A model generated the notes under the pieces. It was not told where the DNA came from, did not search any database, and saw nothing but the letters and a program-made list of their open reading frames with translations. A stretch of 64,000 nt of DNA from Streptomyces malaysiense. Its GTDB lineage: Bacteria > Actinomycetota > Actinomycetes > Streptomycetales > Streptomycetaceae. Below are positions 17,142 through 25,317 of this stretch, piece after piece. Every line of letters starts with the position of its first letter. Within the stretch, counting starts at the first letter, position 1. Made by a program: the position numbers and the translations under genes. Location of the stretch: positions 1 to 64,000 of the forward strand of contig NZ_LBDA02000018.1 in the NCBI RefSeq assembly GCF_000980885.2. Direction: 5' to 3'.

Positions 17142-18080
17142 ATGACCGTCACCGCGACAACGGACCGTGCCGCCGCCCGCCGCAGCCTGGAGGGCCTGTC
17201 GCTCGGCGACGCCTTCGGCGAACGCTGGTTCCCGCTCTTCCGCGAACCTCGCCGGGCCCGGCGGGAGATAGGGGCCCGGCAGGCTCCCGAGGAGTCACCG
17301 TGGCACTGGACCGACGACACCGCGATGGCCCTCGCCGTGCTGCGGGTGCTGGACGAACACGGCGAGATCCGCCCGCGCGAACTGGCCCTGTCGTTCGCGC
17401 TCGGCTATGCCGCCGATCCCGCCCGCGGATACGGCCACGGCATGCACCAGTTGCTGCCTCGGCTGCTCGAACTGCCGGATGGATGGCGAGAGTTCGCACG
17501 CGAGCTGTTCGGCGGCGAGGGCAGTCTCGGCAACGGGGCGGCAATGCGGGTGGCGCCGCTGGGCGCGTTCTTCCACTGCAGCCTTCCGCGGGTCGTCGCG
17601 GAGGCGACGCGCTCCGCGGAGGTCACCCACGCCCACCCCGACGGCATCGCCGGAGCGGTCGCCGTGGCGGTCGCCGCCGCGCTGTCCGTACGCGCCGGGC
17701 TGACCGTCGCCGACGTCATGGCCCTGACCCCGGACGGACCGGTCCGCGACGGGCTGGCCCGCGCCGCCGAGGTGCCCTTCGCCACCGAGCCGTGGCGCGC
17801 CTCGGACCTGCTCGGCAACGGGCAGCGGATCCGCGCCGACGACACGGTGCCGTTCGCCGTGTGGTGCGCCGCCCGTCACCCCGGCGACCTGGTGTCCGCC
17901 CTGTGGGCCACGGCGGAGGGGTTCGGCGACGTGGACACGACCTGTGCCATCGCCGGAGGCATCGTGGCCGCGCGCACCGGGGTGGCGGCCGTACCGCGCG
18001 CCTGGCTGGAGCGCCGGGAGCCGCTGCCGGGCGGCACCGGCGGGGCATCGTCCGGGGAAATCGGGGCAGGCGGCCCGTGA
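17142..18080 (+). CDS. ADP-ribosylglycohydrolase family protein
   Basis: 312 aa. Motifs of the DraG/ARH fold are all visible: LEGLSLGDAFGE (first Gly/Asp), HWTDDTAMALAVL (the two metal-binding Asp), GNGAAMRVAPLGAFF and DVDTTCAIAGGIVAARTG (third metal-binding Asp). The enzyme would remove ADP-ribose from protein, nucleic acid or small molecules using two Mg2+ ions. No ADP-ribosyltransferase adjoins, so the target is unknown. Starts 22 nt after the M56 gene on the same strand and could be read through from it. Confidence 0.9.
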   Translation: MTVTATTDRAAARRSLEGLSLGDAFGERWFPLFREPRRARREIGARQAPEESPWHWTDDTAMALAVLRVLDEHGEIRPRELALSFALGYAADPARGYGHGMHQLLPRLLELPDGWREFARELFGGEGSLGNGAAMRVAPLGAFFHCSLPRVVAEATRSAEVTHAHPDGIAGAVAVAVAAALSVRAGLTVADVMALTPDGPVRDGLARAAEVPFATEPWRASDLLGNGQRIRADDTVPFAVWCAARHPGDLVSALWATAEGFGDVDTTCAIAGGIVAARTGVAAVPRAWLERREPLPGGTGGASSGEIGAGGP

Positions 18081-18132
18081 GCGGGGGTCGGGCAGGGAAT
18101 TCGAGGAAGCTTCGGACAGGGTCGAGGTGCGC

Positions 18133-18504
18133 GTGACGGACATGGCGAGGATCGACGAACCACTGGAGCCGGGCGGGCTGGCGGTCGGCCGGGCGCCCAT
18201 GGACGGGGCCGTCGTCGTCACGGTGACCGGCGAGGTCGACCACCGGACCGCCGGGGTCCTGCGGCGCGCGCTGATGCCCGCGGCCGCGACGGACACCCCC
18301 CGCACGGTCGCCGACCTCGCCGGAGTGGGGTTCATGGACTCCAGCGGCATCAACGTCCTCATCACCGCCCACCAGGCGCACGAGCCGGCCGGCTGGCTGC
18401 GCCTGGCCGGGGTGCGCAGACCGGTGCTGCGCACCCTGGAGATGGTCGGGCTCACCGGCCTGATCCACTGCTACCCGAGCGTGGACGCGGCGCTGGACGC
18501 CTGA
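18133..18504 (+). CDS. STAS-domain anti-sigma factor antagonist
   Basis: 123 aa from GTG 18133 (GAGG 5 nt upstream); GTG 18127 and ATG 18142 are alternatives. STAS features: VVVTVTGEVDHRTAGVLRRAL, TVADLAGVGFMDSSGINVLI, where the first Ser of DSSG is the phosphorylation site used in SpoIIAA-like partner switching. The C-terminus VLRTLEMVGLTGLIHCYPSV is canonical. It probably frees a stress sigma factor from an anti-sigma kinase not encoded here. No other partner-switching gene adjoins. Confidence 0.85.
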   Translation: MTDMARIDEPLEPGGLAVGRAPMDGAVVVTVTGEVDHRTAGVLRRALMPAAATDTPRTVADLAGVGFMDSSGINVLITAHQAHEPAGWLRLAGVRRPVLRTLEMVGLTGLIHCYPSVDAALDA

Positions 18505-18542
18505 CCCCGGCCGCCGTGGCGGCGTACCGGACCGGTGCGCCG

Positions 18543-18836
18543 CTACGGGGTGGCCGTCTGGTGGAACTCGGGGACGGTGGCCGCGGCGCCCGCCCTGACG
18601 GACTCGACGACCTCCTGGTGCAGGTCCCGGCTGGCGCGTTCGGAGCGGCAGGGCACCGGGCTGCCGCTGAGCGTGAACCACTGGGAGGTGCCGCTGTACT
18701 GCACCGCCACATCGGCCTTGCGGCCGTCCCAGGTGGTGTGGACGGTCAGGTCGCCGGTGAGGATGCCCGCCTCCACGGTGCGGGCGCCGCCCCGGCCGGT
18801 GAAGACCCCGGGGGTGGTCCAGGATGCGAAGACCAT
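18543..18836 (-). CDS. Small conserved hypothetical protein
   Basis: 97 aa from ATG 18836, selected because AGAGAGG lies 6 nt upstream; longer reads lack an RBS and look non-coding. Starts VFASWTTPGVFTGRGGARTV, with beta-rich central part (LTVHTTWDGRKADVAVQY) and SQWFTLSGSPVPCRSERASR near the end. I do not recognise a family. A perfect 16-bp palindrome of the island-wide motif is centred about 110 bp upstream, suggesting it is a member of the dormancy regulon that follows. Confidence 0.7.
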   Translation of the reverse strand: MVFASWTTPGVFTGRGGARTVEAGILTGDLTVHTTWDGRKADVAVQYSGTSQWFTLSGSPVPCRSERASRDLHQEVVESVRAGAAATVPEFHQTATP

Positions 18837-18940
18837 GCTCTCAGCCTCTCTTCTCCGCTTCACGCCCCCCTGACGGGTTCGCGTGTTCATATCCCCCTGC
18901 GCTTGCCTTCCATGGTGCGTCATCGGGACGGGGAACGGCT

Positions 18941-18956
18941 GGGGCCGTACGGCCCC
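18941..18956. promoter_or_regulatory. DevR/OsdR-type palindrome
   Basis: Perfect 16-bp palindrome GGGGCCGTACGGCCCC, 105 bp from the start codon of the minus-strand gene at 18836. Best example of the motif repeated across this island. Confidence 0.6.
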
Positions 18957-19236
18957 CGTGGGAGCGCCCCGCCGCCGGACGGCGGTGGTGCGCCGGCGGT
19001 TCTCGTGGTGTGCTGGTAGTGGCGGGAAGAGCCGTTGAGACGCGGAGAAGCGGCCGCGAGCCGCGCACCGCGCAATCCGGATCCGCGAGAAGCGGGTGGC
19101 TTTTCCCGCCCTCTTCGACCCGAGTCCGCCGCGGTTCCCCACGGCGCCCGTATCCGCGCTCCCCCGTCCGCGGTACGCCTACGCCGGATGCCGGGCGCCG
19201 TGGGTGCCCGCCCCGGCCCCCGCCCGCCCCGCGCGT

Positions 19237-19250
19237 GGGCCGAAAGACCC
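19237..19250. promoter_or_regulatory. DevR-box-like site before the cNMP-binding gene
   Basis: GGGCCGAAAGACCC, 84 bp upstream of the ATG at 19334. The outer GGG/CCC and spacing match the DosR box pattern; the inner bases differ from the perfect palindrome. The rest of the ~500-bp intergenic region shows no gene. Confidence 0.45.
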
Positions 19251-19333
19251 CCGCCCGGGACCGGGCGACCTGTGGCGGCGCCGGGCGGACGCGCCCACTC
19301 TGGGATCACCACCCCACGAAGGGAGCCGGTGCG

Positions 19334-19792
19334 ATGACGTCCGCCACCACCATGACCACGGCGCTCGACCCCGTGCGGCGCGAACGGCTGATGAGCCTCG
19401 CCCACGAGGTCTCCTTCGAGGCCGGCACCCGGCTGTTCGAGGAGGGGCGGCGGGCCGACCGCTTCTGGATCGTGCGCACCGGCACGATCGCTCTCGACCT
19501 GCGGGTACCCGGCCGCCGGCCCGCCGTCATCGAGACCCTCGGGCACGGCGAACTGATCGGCTGGTCCTGGCACTTCCCGCCGCACATCTGGCAGCTGGGC
19601 GGCGAGGCGGCGAGCCCGGTGCGCGCCTGGGAGTTCGACGCCGCCGCCGTGCTCGCGCTGTGCGACGAGGACCCGGAGTTCGGGCGGGCGATCGCGCTCT
19701 GGGTCGGCCGCGTGGTCGCCCAGCGGCTGCACGCCTCCCGGATCCGGCTGCTCGACCTCTACGCGCCCTACGGCAGCGGGGGCGTCGAGTGA
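19334..19792 (+). CDS. Stand-alone cyclic-nucleotide-binding (Crp-like) domain protein
   Basis: 152 aa, ATG with GGGAGC upstream. The whole protein is a cNMP-binding beta-roll: LMSLAHEVSFEAGTRLFEEGRRADRFWIVRTGTIALDL, ETLGHGELIGWSWHFPPHIW, VRAWEFDAAAVLALCDEDPEF, then the C-helix. There is no helix-turn-helix, so it is not a DNA-binding Crp; the usual phosphate-binding RxS motif is not obvious either, and it may bind another ligand or act as a regulatory subunit. It overlaps the following CBS-BON gene by 4 nt (GTGA), indicating coupled translation and probable functional pairing. Confidence 0.83.
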   Translation: MTSATTMTTALDPVRRERLMSLAHEVSFEAGTRLFEEGRRADRFWIVRTGTIALDLRVPGRRPAVIETLGHGELIGWSWHFPPHIWQLGGEAASPVRAWEFDAAAVLALCDEDPEFGRAIALWVGRVVAQRLHASRIRLLDLYAPYGSGGVE

Positions 19793-20463
19793 CCGCCCGG
19801 CAGCCCGCCGAGGAGGCCCGTACCGGGGGCCCGAGCCGGGTCGGCGACGTGATGACGCGTGCCGCGGTGGCGGTGGGGCGTACGGCCCTCTTCAAGGACA
19901 TCGTGGCGCGGATGGAGCAGTGGAACGTCAGCGCCCTGCCGGTCCTGGAGGGCGACGGACGGGTGGTCGGCGTGGTCTCCGAGGCGGATCTGCTGCCCAA
20001 GGAGGAGTTCCGGGACAGCGATCCCGACCGGACGACCCAGCGGCGCCGGCTGGGCGATCTGGCGAAGGCGGGCGGGGTGAGCGCCGAGGACCTGATGAGC
20101 ACGCCCGCCGTCACCGTGCACGCGGACGCCACACTCGCCGAGGCGGCGCGCATCATGGCGCTCAAGCGCGTCAAGCGGCTGCCGGTGGTGACCGCGGAGG
20201 GGGTGCTGGAGGGTGTGGTCAGCCGGGGCGATCTGCTCAAGGTGTTCCTGCGCGAGGACCGGGAACTGGCCGACGAGATCCGGCGTGAGGTACTGGACGT
20301 GCTGTTCCCGGCGCCGGTGGAGCCGGTGCACGTCGTGGTGGTCGACGGGGTCGTGACGCTGACCGGCAAGGTCACGGACGGCACGCGGATCCCGCTCGCG
20401 GTGCGCATGGTGCGGGGGGTGGAGGGCGTCGTGGGGGTGGACTGCCATCTGGCGGAGGGCTGA
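19789..20463 (+). CDS. Twin-CBS plus BON domain protein
   Basis: 224 aa, GTG start overlapping the previous stop codon. Two CBS motifs: VGDVMTRAAVAVGRTALFKD...VVGVVSEADLLPKEEF and SAEDLMSTPAVTVHADATLA...GVVSRGDLLKVFL. The C-terminal ~60 residues form a BON domain (VVVVDGVVTLTGKVTDGTRI). CBS pairs bind adenosine nucleotides and act as energy sensors; BON associates with membranes or partner proteins. Two close paralogues occur at 21144 and 29927, each with the LLPKEE motif. Likely a dormancy-response energy sensor; targets unknown. Confidence 0.9.
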   Translation: MTARQPAEEARTGGPSRVGDVMTRAAVAVGRTALFKDIVARMEQWNVSALPVLEGDGRVVGVVSEADLLPKEEFRDSDPDRTTQRRRLGDLAKAGGVSAEDLMSTPAVTVHADATLAEAARIMALKRVKRLPVVTAEGVLEGVVSRGDLLKVFLREDRELADEIRREVLDVLFPAPVEPVHVVVVDGVVTLTGKVTDGTRIPLAVRMVRGVEGVVGVDCHLAEG

Positions 20464-20508
20464 GCACCGCCAGAGAGACCTCGTACTCCCGCGGTCCGAC
20501 GCCGGCGC

Positions 20509-21111
20509 TCAGCCGCGGCCGCCGCTGAGGTTCCCCCAGCGAGGCCCTATCTGCTTCCACTCCTCGTCCCACTCGGCCATCCTGCGGCGGATCAGCCGGC
20601 CGCGGACCAGCCAGCCCCCGCACCACAGGGCCGCACCGGCCGACGGGCCGACGAGGACGCCGGTGAGGGCCGCCTGGAGGTCGGCCGAGGCTCCGGTGAC
20701 CGGCGGGGCGACGACATGGTCGGCGTGGTCCGCCCAGACCGTGACGCTGCTGCCGGCGGGGGCACCGGACGCGACCTTCGCCCGGTCGGTGTGCACCGAG
20801 CCGTCCGCGTCCGTCCAGCGCACGGTGGCCCACACCCGCCCGTCGTCGTAGCCGGTGCCGGCGGCCGGGGTGGCGGCGGCCGGGTCGGTGAGCACCGCGG
20901 TGACGGGGTGCACCTGGGCGAGCCGGGCGGCGTACGACGCGGCGGACGCCTGGGCCGCGAGGAGACCGGCGGCCACGCCGCAGACGAGGACGAGCACCCA
21001 GGTGGCCAGGACGATCCAGGCCTCGACGACATCGCTGTGCCGCCGCAGCGGGTTGCGCCGCCACCGCCACAGCCGTACCGGCCTGACCGTCGTGGCAGGT
21101 GTCCGTGTCAT
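20509..21111 (-). CDS. Rv1733c-like two-TM membrane protein
   Basis: 200 aa from ATG 21111 (GAGAGGAGG upstream). Basic N-terminus WRWRRNPLRRHSDVVEAWIV, first TM about 32-52 (VLATWVLVLVCGVAAGLLAA), an exported ~90-residue loop, second TM about 150-172, and a basic cytoplasmic tail. This matches the Rv1733c family; in Mycobacterium tuberculosis that gene belongs to the DosR dormancy regulon (established knowledge). Function unknown. It lies 32 nt downstream of the CBS-BON gene and probably shares its transcript and its DevR-type site. Confidence 0.82.
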   Translation of the reverse strand: MTRTPATTVRPVRLWRWRRNPLRRHSDVVEAWIVLATWVLVLVCGVAAGLLAAQASAASYAARLAQVHPVTAVLTDPAAATPAAGTGYDDGRVWATVRWTDADGSVHTDRAKVASGAPAGSSVTVWADHADHVVAPPVTGASADLQAALTGVLVGPSAGAALWCGGWLVRGRLIRRRMAEWDEEWKQIGPRWGNLSGGRG

Positions 21112-21143
21112 CGTCACCGCCTCCTCTCGCGCCGGCGGGCCCC

Positions 21144-21839
21144 TCAGCGGGTGCCGGCCGACTCGGCGTCCGGCAGGTCCGGGTCCAGATCCGGGTGGCG
21201 CGGCGGCCCGGCCAGCGCGCACCGCACGTCCACCACGCCGGGCACGGCCCGCGCGAGGCGCGCGGCGAGCGGTACGAGCGCGGTCTCCCGGACCCGGCCG
21301 CTGAGCGTCACGACACCATCGTGCACCTCCACCCGGATCCCGGCCGCTTCAGCGCCGAAGAGCCGGGTGACGACGTCGCCGCCGACCTCGTCGGCGATCT
21401 CCGCGTCGCCGCGCAGGAACACCTTCAGCAGGTCGGAACGGCTCACGATGCCCAGCAGGGTGCCCTCGGGGTCCACGACGGGGAGCTGCTTGACGCGGGC
21501 GCGTGCCATGACGCGCGCTGCGTGCCCGAGGGTGGCGTCCGGGGTCACCGTGACCGCCGGGGCGCTCATCAGCGCCCGCGCGCTCGCCGCCTGCGCCTTG
21601 ACCTGCTCGGCGAGGTGGCGCGTCCCGCCGTACCGGTCGAGGTCGCGGTATTCCTCCTTGGGCAGCAGATCCGCCTCGGAGACCACGCCGACCACGTGTC
21701 CGGCGTCGTCCAGCACGGGCACGGCGCCGACCCGCCACTCGCGCATGGCCTGCACGATGTCCTTGAAGCCCGCGCCGCCGCGCAGGGCGAGCACCCTGCG
21801 GGTCATCACGTCGTCCACGGTGGTCGGAGTGCCGTCCAT
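21144..21839 (-). CDS. Twin-CBS plus BON domain protein
   Basis: 231 aa, ATG with GGAGGAAGCC. CBS1 is TTVDDVMTRRVLALRGG...HVVGVVSEADLLPKEEYRD; CBS2 is SARALMSAPAVTVTPDATLG...GIVSRSDLLKVFLRGD; BON follows (VEVHDGVVTLSGRVRETALV). Same architecture as 19789-20463 and 29927-30589, so an expanded family within one island. First gene of a two-gene unit with the Rv1733c-like protein. A DevR-box-like site sits 69 bp upstream. Confidence 0.9.
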   Translation of the reverse strand: MDGTPTTVDDVMTRRVLALRGGAGFKDIVQAMREWRVGAVPVLDDAGHVVGVVSEADLLPKEEYRDLDRYGGTRHLAEQVKAQAASARALMSAPAVTVTPDATLGHAARVMARARVKQLPVVDPEGTLLGIVSRSDLLKVFLRGDAEIADEVGGDVVTRLFGAEAAGIRVEVHDGVVTLSGRVRETALVPLAARLARAVPGVVDVRCALAGPPRHPDLDPDLPDAESAGTR

Positions 21840-21907
21840 GGCTTCCTCCAGGGGGCTCTGGTACGCGCCGCACGTTCAGCCTGTGGCCGCCGCCCGGCCG
21901 CTGTCAT

Positions 21908-21923
21908 GGGCCGACCGGACCCC
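21908..21923. promoter_or_regulatory. DevR-box-like site before the CBS-BON/Rv1733c unit
   Basis: GGGCCGACCGGACCCC, an imperfect dyad with intact GGG/CCC ends, 69 bp from the start codon at 21839. Confidence 0.45.
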
Positions 21924-21959
21924 ACCGGGTGCCCGACGGACCCGCCCCGGAAACCGGGG

Positions 21960-23678
21960 TTACGAGGCGGGCAGCGGGACCCGCCACTCCAGTGTGGCCC
22001 CGCCCCCTCCGCTTTTCCCCACGTCGAGCCGGCCGCCGAGCCGCTCCGCGCGCTCGGCCATGTTGCGCAGCCCGCTGCGGCGGCCGCCGCAGGGGATGCC
22101 GACCCCGTTGTCACGGACCCACAGGCGCACCTCACGGCCGTCGGTGGCGAGCAGCACCTCGGCCCGGTCGGCGTGGGCGTGCCGGGCGATGTTGGTGAGG
22201 GCCTCGGAGAGCACGGCGACCACGTGGTCGGCGATCTCGCCCGGTACGTCGGTGTCGACCAGGCCCTCCATGCGCACGCTGGGCGCGAAGCCCAGCACCG
22301 GGGCGGCCTCGCCCACCACCCGGACCACACGGGCGCGCAGCCCGCCGGCCGCGGCGCCCTCGCGGGCGCGCAGCCCGAAGATGGTCGACCGGATGATCTT
22401 GATGGTCTCGTCCAGGTCGTCCACGGCGCGCAGCACCCGCTCGGACGCCTCCGGGTGCTCGATGAAGCGGCCCGCGCTCTGGAGGGTCATGCCGGTGGCG
22501 AAGAGCCGCTGGATGGCGAGGTCGTGCAGGTCCCGGGCGATGCGGTCGCGGTCCTCCAGTAGTGCGATCTGCTGGGCGGCCTGCCGGCGCTCGGCGAGCT
22601 CCATGGCGATCGCGGCCTGCGCGGCGAAGCCCCGCAGCATCTCGGTCTCCTTGTCCAGGAACGCCGGGCGGTCGCTCTCGCGTGCCAGCAGCAGCACACC
22701 GCGGGCGCCGCCCTCGCCGGTGCCGATCGGGACGGCGACGGCGGGGCCGAGGCCGTCGAAGCGCGGCGGGTCCTGGCTGACGCGGGGGTCATGGGCGACG
22801 TCGTCGCTGGTGACCGGGGCGGCGGCGGTGAAGGCCAGGCCCATCAGACTGTGGTCCAGGGGCAGTACGAGGCCGCGGTGGGCGTCGGACTGGGCGCCGA
22901 CCGCGATCTCCACGCCGAGCGCCTCGGTGTCCGGCATCGGCATCGCGACGGCGCCGAGCGCCGAGCCGGTGATCTCGCGGGCGCGTTCGGCGATCAGGTC
23001 CAGGGCCTCGGCGCGTTCGCTGCCGGACATCAGGCTGTGGCTGATCTCGGCGTTCGCCAGCAGCCAGCGTTCCCGCAGCCGGGAGTCCTCGTAGAGGCGG
23101 GCGTTGTCGATGGCGACGCCGGCGGCGACGGCGAGGGTGGCGAGCACCGACTCGTCCTCCTCGTCGAAGTCGGCACCGCCGCGCTTCTCGGTGAGGTACA
23201 GGTTGCCGAAGACCTGGTCGCGGACGCGGATCGGGACGCCGAGGAAGGTGTTCATCGGCGGGTGCCCGGACGGGAAGCCGTACGACGCCGGGTGGGCGGA
23301 GAGCTTCGGCAGGCGCAGGGGCTCCGGGTGGCGGATCAGTTCGCCGAGGATGCCGTGGCCCTCCGGGTAGGGGCCGATCTCGGCGATCCGCTCCTCGGAC
23401 AGGCCCACGGTGTGGAACGCGGCGAGGCTCGTGCCGTCGGGGCCGATGACGCCCAGCGCCGCGTACTCCGCGTCCACGAGGGCCGCCGCGGCCTCCACGA
23501 TGGAGTGCAGGACCTGTTCCAGCTCCAGTTCGCGGCCTACGGAGAGCACCGCTTCCAGCAGGCTGTGCACCCGGTCCCGGGTACCGCGGGCCGCGTCGAT
23601 CCGGGCCTGCAGTTCCTCCAGCAGCTCGTCCAGCTTCAGCTGCGGCAGCCGCACGCCGGGCTCCTCCGTTCCGGTCAC
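21960..23678 (-). CDS. Twin-GAF sensor histidine kinase, DevS/OsdK-like
   Basis: 572 aa from GTG 23678 (GGAGGG 4 nt upstream); GTG 23681 and ATG 23705 are alternatives. GAF-A about 40-195, GAF-B about 220-365, HisKA_3 dimerisation helix with phospho-acceptor H385 (DRDRIARDLHDLAIQR), HATPase with DNGVGIP and GLRNMAERAERLGGRL. GAF-A contains HPPMNTFLGVPIRVRD; the aligned His of mycobacterial DosS is, as I recall, the proximal haem ligand, so H139 is a candidate haem ligand and O2/NO/redox sensing is inferred. No receiver gene is adjacent; the DevR-like regulator at 30737 is the obvious partner. Confidence 0.9.
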   Translation of the reverse strand: MTGTEEPGVRLPQLKLDELLEELQARIDAARGTRDRVHSLLEAVLSVGRELELEQVLHSIVEAAAALVDAEYAALGVIGPDGTSLAAFHTVGLSEERIAEIGPYPEGHGILGELIRHPEPLRLPKLSAHPASYGFPSGHPPMNTFLGVPIRVRDQVFGNLYLTEKRGGADFDEEDESVLATLAVAAGVAIDNARLYEDSRLRERWLLANAEISHSLMSGSERAEALDLIAERAREITGSALGAVAMPMPDTEALGVEIAVGAQSDAHRGLVLPLDHSLMGLAFTAAAPVTSDDVAHDPRVSQDPPRFDGLGPAVAVPIGTGEGGARGVLLLARESDRPAFLDKETEMLRGFAAQAAIAMELAERRQAAQQIALLEDRDRIARDLHDLAIQRLFATGMTLQSAGRFIEHPEASERVLRAVDDLDETIKIIRSTIFGLRAREGAAAGGLRARVVRVVGEAAPVLGFAPSVRMEGLVDTDVPGEIADHVVAVLSEALTNIARHAHADRAEVLLATDGREVRLWVRDNGVGIPCGGRRSGLRNMAERAERLGGRLDVGKSGGGGATLEWRVPLPAS

Positions 23679-23830
23679 CACGCCCTCCACTCCCCGTCGG
23701 ACCATGCCTTCGGACCGACGGGTTCCGAAGGACACGGTAGCCGCTCGGAGCATGGAAGGGATACGCGGCCGGTGCTTCGGCGTCCCGCGGCCCCCCGCAT
23801 GCCGGGGGCATGTGCCCCGGTGCGCTTCCT

Positions 23831-23844
23831 GGGCCGTACGGCCC
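23831..23844. promoter_or_regulatory. DevR/OsdR-type palindrome upstream of the kinase
   Basis: Perfect 14-bp palindrome GGGCCGTACGGCCC, 153 bp before the kinase start, with a degenerate second copy (GGGCCCGAACGGCA) 8 nt further away. The ~380-bp gap otherwise contains only the ADH terminator. Confidence 0.58.
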
Positions 23845-24006
23845 GGAGAGCGGGCCCGAACGGCACTGTCGAGAGGCATACGACAGGGGCGAGGGTGTTC
23901 TCAGGAGCGGCACCGGTCCCCCGCGGTGTCGCTCCGTTCCGTGCGAGAGCACCGGGCCGGCCATGGCTCCTCGTCACGACACCGCCCGGCACCGCATCGG
24001 CCCCGG

Positions 24007-24056
24007 CCGCGCGAGGGCGGTGCGCGCACGGTCGTGCGCGCCCCGCCCTCGCGCGG
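24007..24056 (-). terminator. Strong hairpin terminator of the alcohol dehydrogenase gene
   Basis: Perfect 14-bp outer stem CCGCGCGAGGGCGG/CCGCCCTCGCGCGG continuing into an inner GCGCGCAC/GTGCGCGC stem with GGTC loop, directly after the stop codon. Confidence 0.8.
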
Positions 24057-24057
24057 A

Positions 24058-25125
24058 TCAGGCCGCGGGTACGGCGAGTTCGTGCTGCTCCCCGCCGAGG
24101 ACGACCTTGAGGGCGCCGGTCTCGGCGGCCCGGGAGAAGACGTCGTACGCCCGCTCCATCTGCTCCAACGGGAAGGTGTGGGTGACCAGTCGGCCGGTCG
24201 GCAGCCGGCCGGCCGCGGCCATCCTCAGCAGCATCGGGGTGGAGTAGGTGTCCACCAGGCCGGTGGTGATGGTGACGTCCCTGATCCAGAGGTCCTCCAG
24301 GTGCAGCGTGGCGGGCTTGCCGTGCACGCCGACGTTGGCCACGTGTCCGCCGGGGCGCACCACACGGGCGCACAGTTCGAAGGTGTCCGGCACGCCGACG
24401 GCCTCGATGGCCACGTCCGCGCCGAGCCCGTCGGTGAGGTCCGCGACCAACTGGTGCGGGGCCTCGTGCACGTCCGCGACGGCGTCGGCGCCGAACCGCC
24501 GGGCGGCCTCCAGGCGGGCCGGTGCCAGGTCGACGGAGATGATCCGCTCGGGTGAGAACAGGCGTGCCGTGGTGATCGCGGCGAGCCCGATCGGGCCGGC
24601 GCCCACGATCACGACGGTGTCGCCGGGGCTCACCCGCCCGTTGCGGACGCCGACCTCGTAGGAGGTGGGGAAGATGTCCGCGAGCAGCACGGCGTCCTCG
24701 CTCGCCAGGGTGCCCGGCAGCGGGTGCACGGACAGGTCGGCGTACGGGACGCGGACGTACTCCGCCTGCGTGCCGTCGATCAGGTGGCCGAGGATCCAGC
24801 CACCGCCGCCCAGGCACTGGCCGTAGACGCCCTCCCGGCAGAAGCGGCAGCGGCCGCAGGAGGTGACGCAGGAGAGCAGCACCCGGTCGCCGGGGCGGAC
24901 GGTGCGCACGTCGCCGCCGGTCTCGACGACTTCCCCCACGGCCTCGTGCCCCAGCACCGTGCCGGGCCGTACCTCGGGCACGTCGCCCTTGAGGATGTGC
25001 AGGTCGGTCCCGCAGATCGTGACCGCTCCGACCTTCACGACGGCGTCGGTCGGCTCCTTGATCCCCGGATCCGGAACGTCCTCCCAGGAGGCCTCTCCGG
25101 GCCCGTGAAAGACATATCCCTTCAT
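24058..25125 (-). CDS. Zinc-dependent medium-chain alcohol dehydrogenase
   Basis: 355 aa from ATG 25125 (GTGAGGAGCGGC upstream). Catalytic zinc ligands C38 (TICGTDLH) and H60-E61 (VLGHEAVGEV); structural zinc Cys at about 90, 93, 96 and 104 (SCGRCRFCREGVYGQC). Rossmann fold VVIVGAGPIGLAAITTARLF binds NAD. It resembles threonine/alcohol dehydrogenases that oxidise secondary or primary alcohols. Beside phosphoketolase in a hypoxia-type island it may regenerate NAD+ by reducing aldehydes, which is inference. A GGGCCGTTCGGCCC site lies 103 bp upstream. Confidence 0.9.
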   Translation of the reverse strand: MKGYVFHGPGEASWEDVPDPGIKEPTDAVVKVGAVTICGTDLHILKGDVPEVRPGTVLGHEAVGEVVETGGDVRTVRPGDRVLLSCVTSCGRCRFCREGVYGQCLGGGGWILGHLIDGTQAEYVRVPYADLSVHPLPGTLASEDAVLLADIFPTSYEVGVRNGRVSPGDTVVIVGAGPIGLAAITTARLFSPERIISVDLAPARLEAARRFGADAVADVHEAPHQLVADLTDGLGADVAIEAVGVPDTFELCARVVRPGGHVANVGVHGKPATLHLEDLWIRDVTITTGLVDTYSTPMLLRMAAAGRLPTGRLVTHTFPLEQMERAYDVFSRAAETGALKVVLGGEQHELAVPAA

Positions 25126-25227
25126 GCCGCTCCTCACCCTCTCGCTCGGTGTGCCGCGGGGCCGGGACGCACGAGCGGGTGTACCCCGGCAGGGTCCAGC
25201 CTGGGTGATCCCGGGGGGATCGCGCTT

Positions 25228-25241
25228 GGGCCGTTCGGCCC
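25228..25241. promoter_or_regulatory. DevR/OsdR-type site before the alcohol dehydrogenase
   Basis: GGGCCGTTCGGCCC, palindromic except for the central TT, 103 bp from the start codon at 25125. Confidence 0.58.
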
Positions 25242-25245
25242 GCAT

Positions 25246-25262
25246 GCCCCGCCGGACGGGGC
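25246..25262 (-). terminator. Small hairpin after the phosphoketolase gene
   Basis: GCCCCG-CCGGA-CGGGGC, perfect 6-bp stem about 55 nt beyond the phosphoketolase stop codon; modest strength. Confidence 0.4.
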
Positions 25263-25317
25263 GTGCGGGGCGGGCCCGGTCCGGGGCGCGCTCGCGCAAC
25301 CCGGCCTTCCCGGGGCC

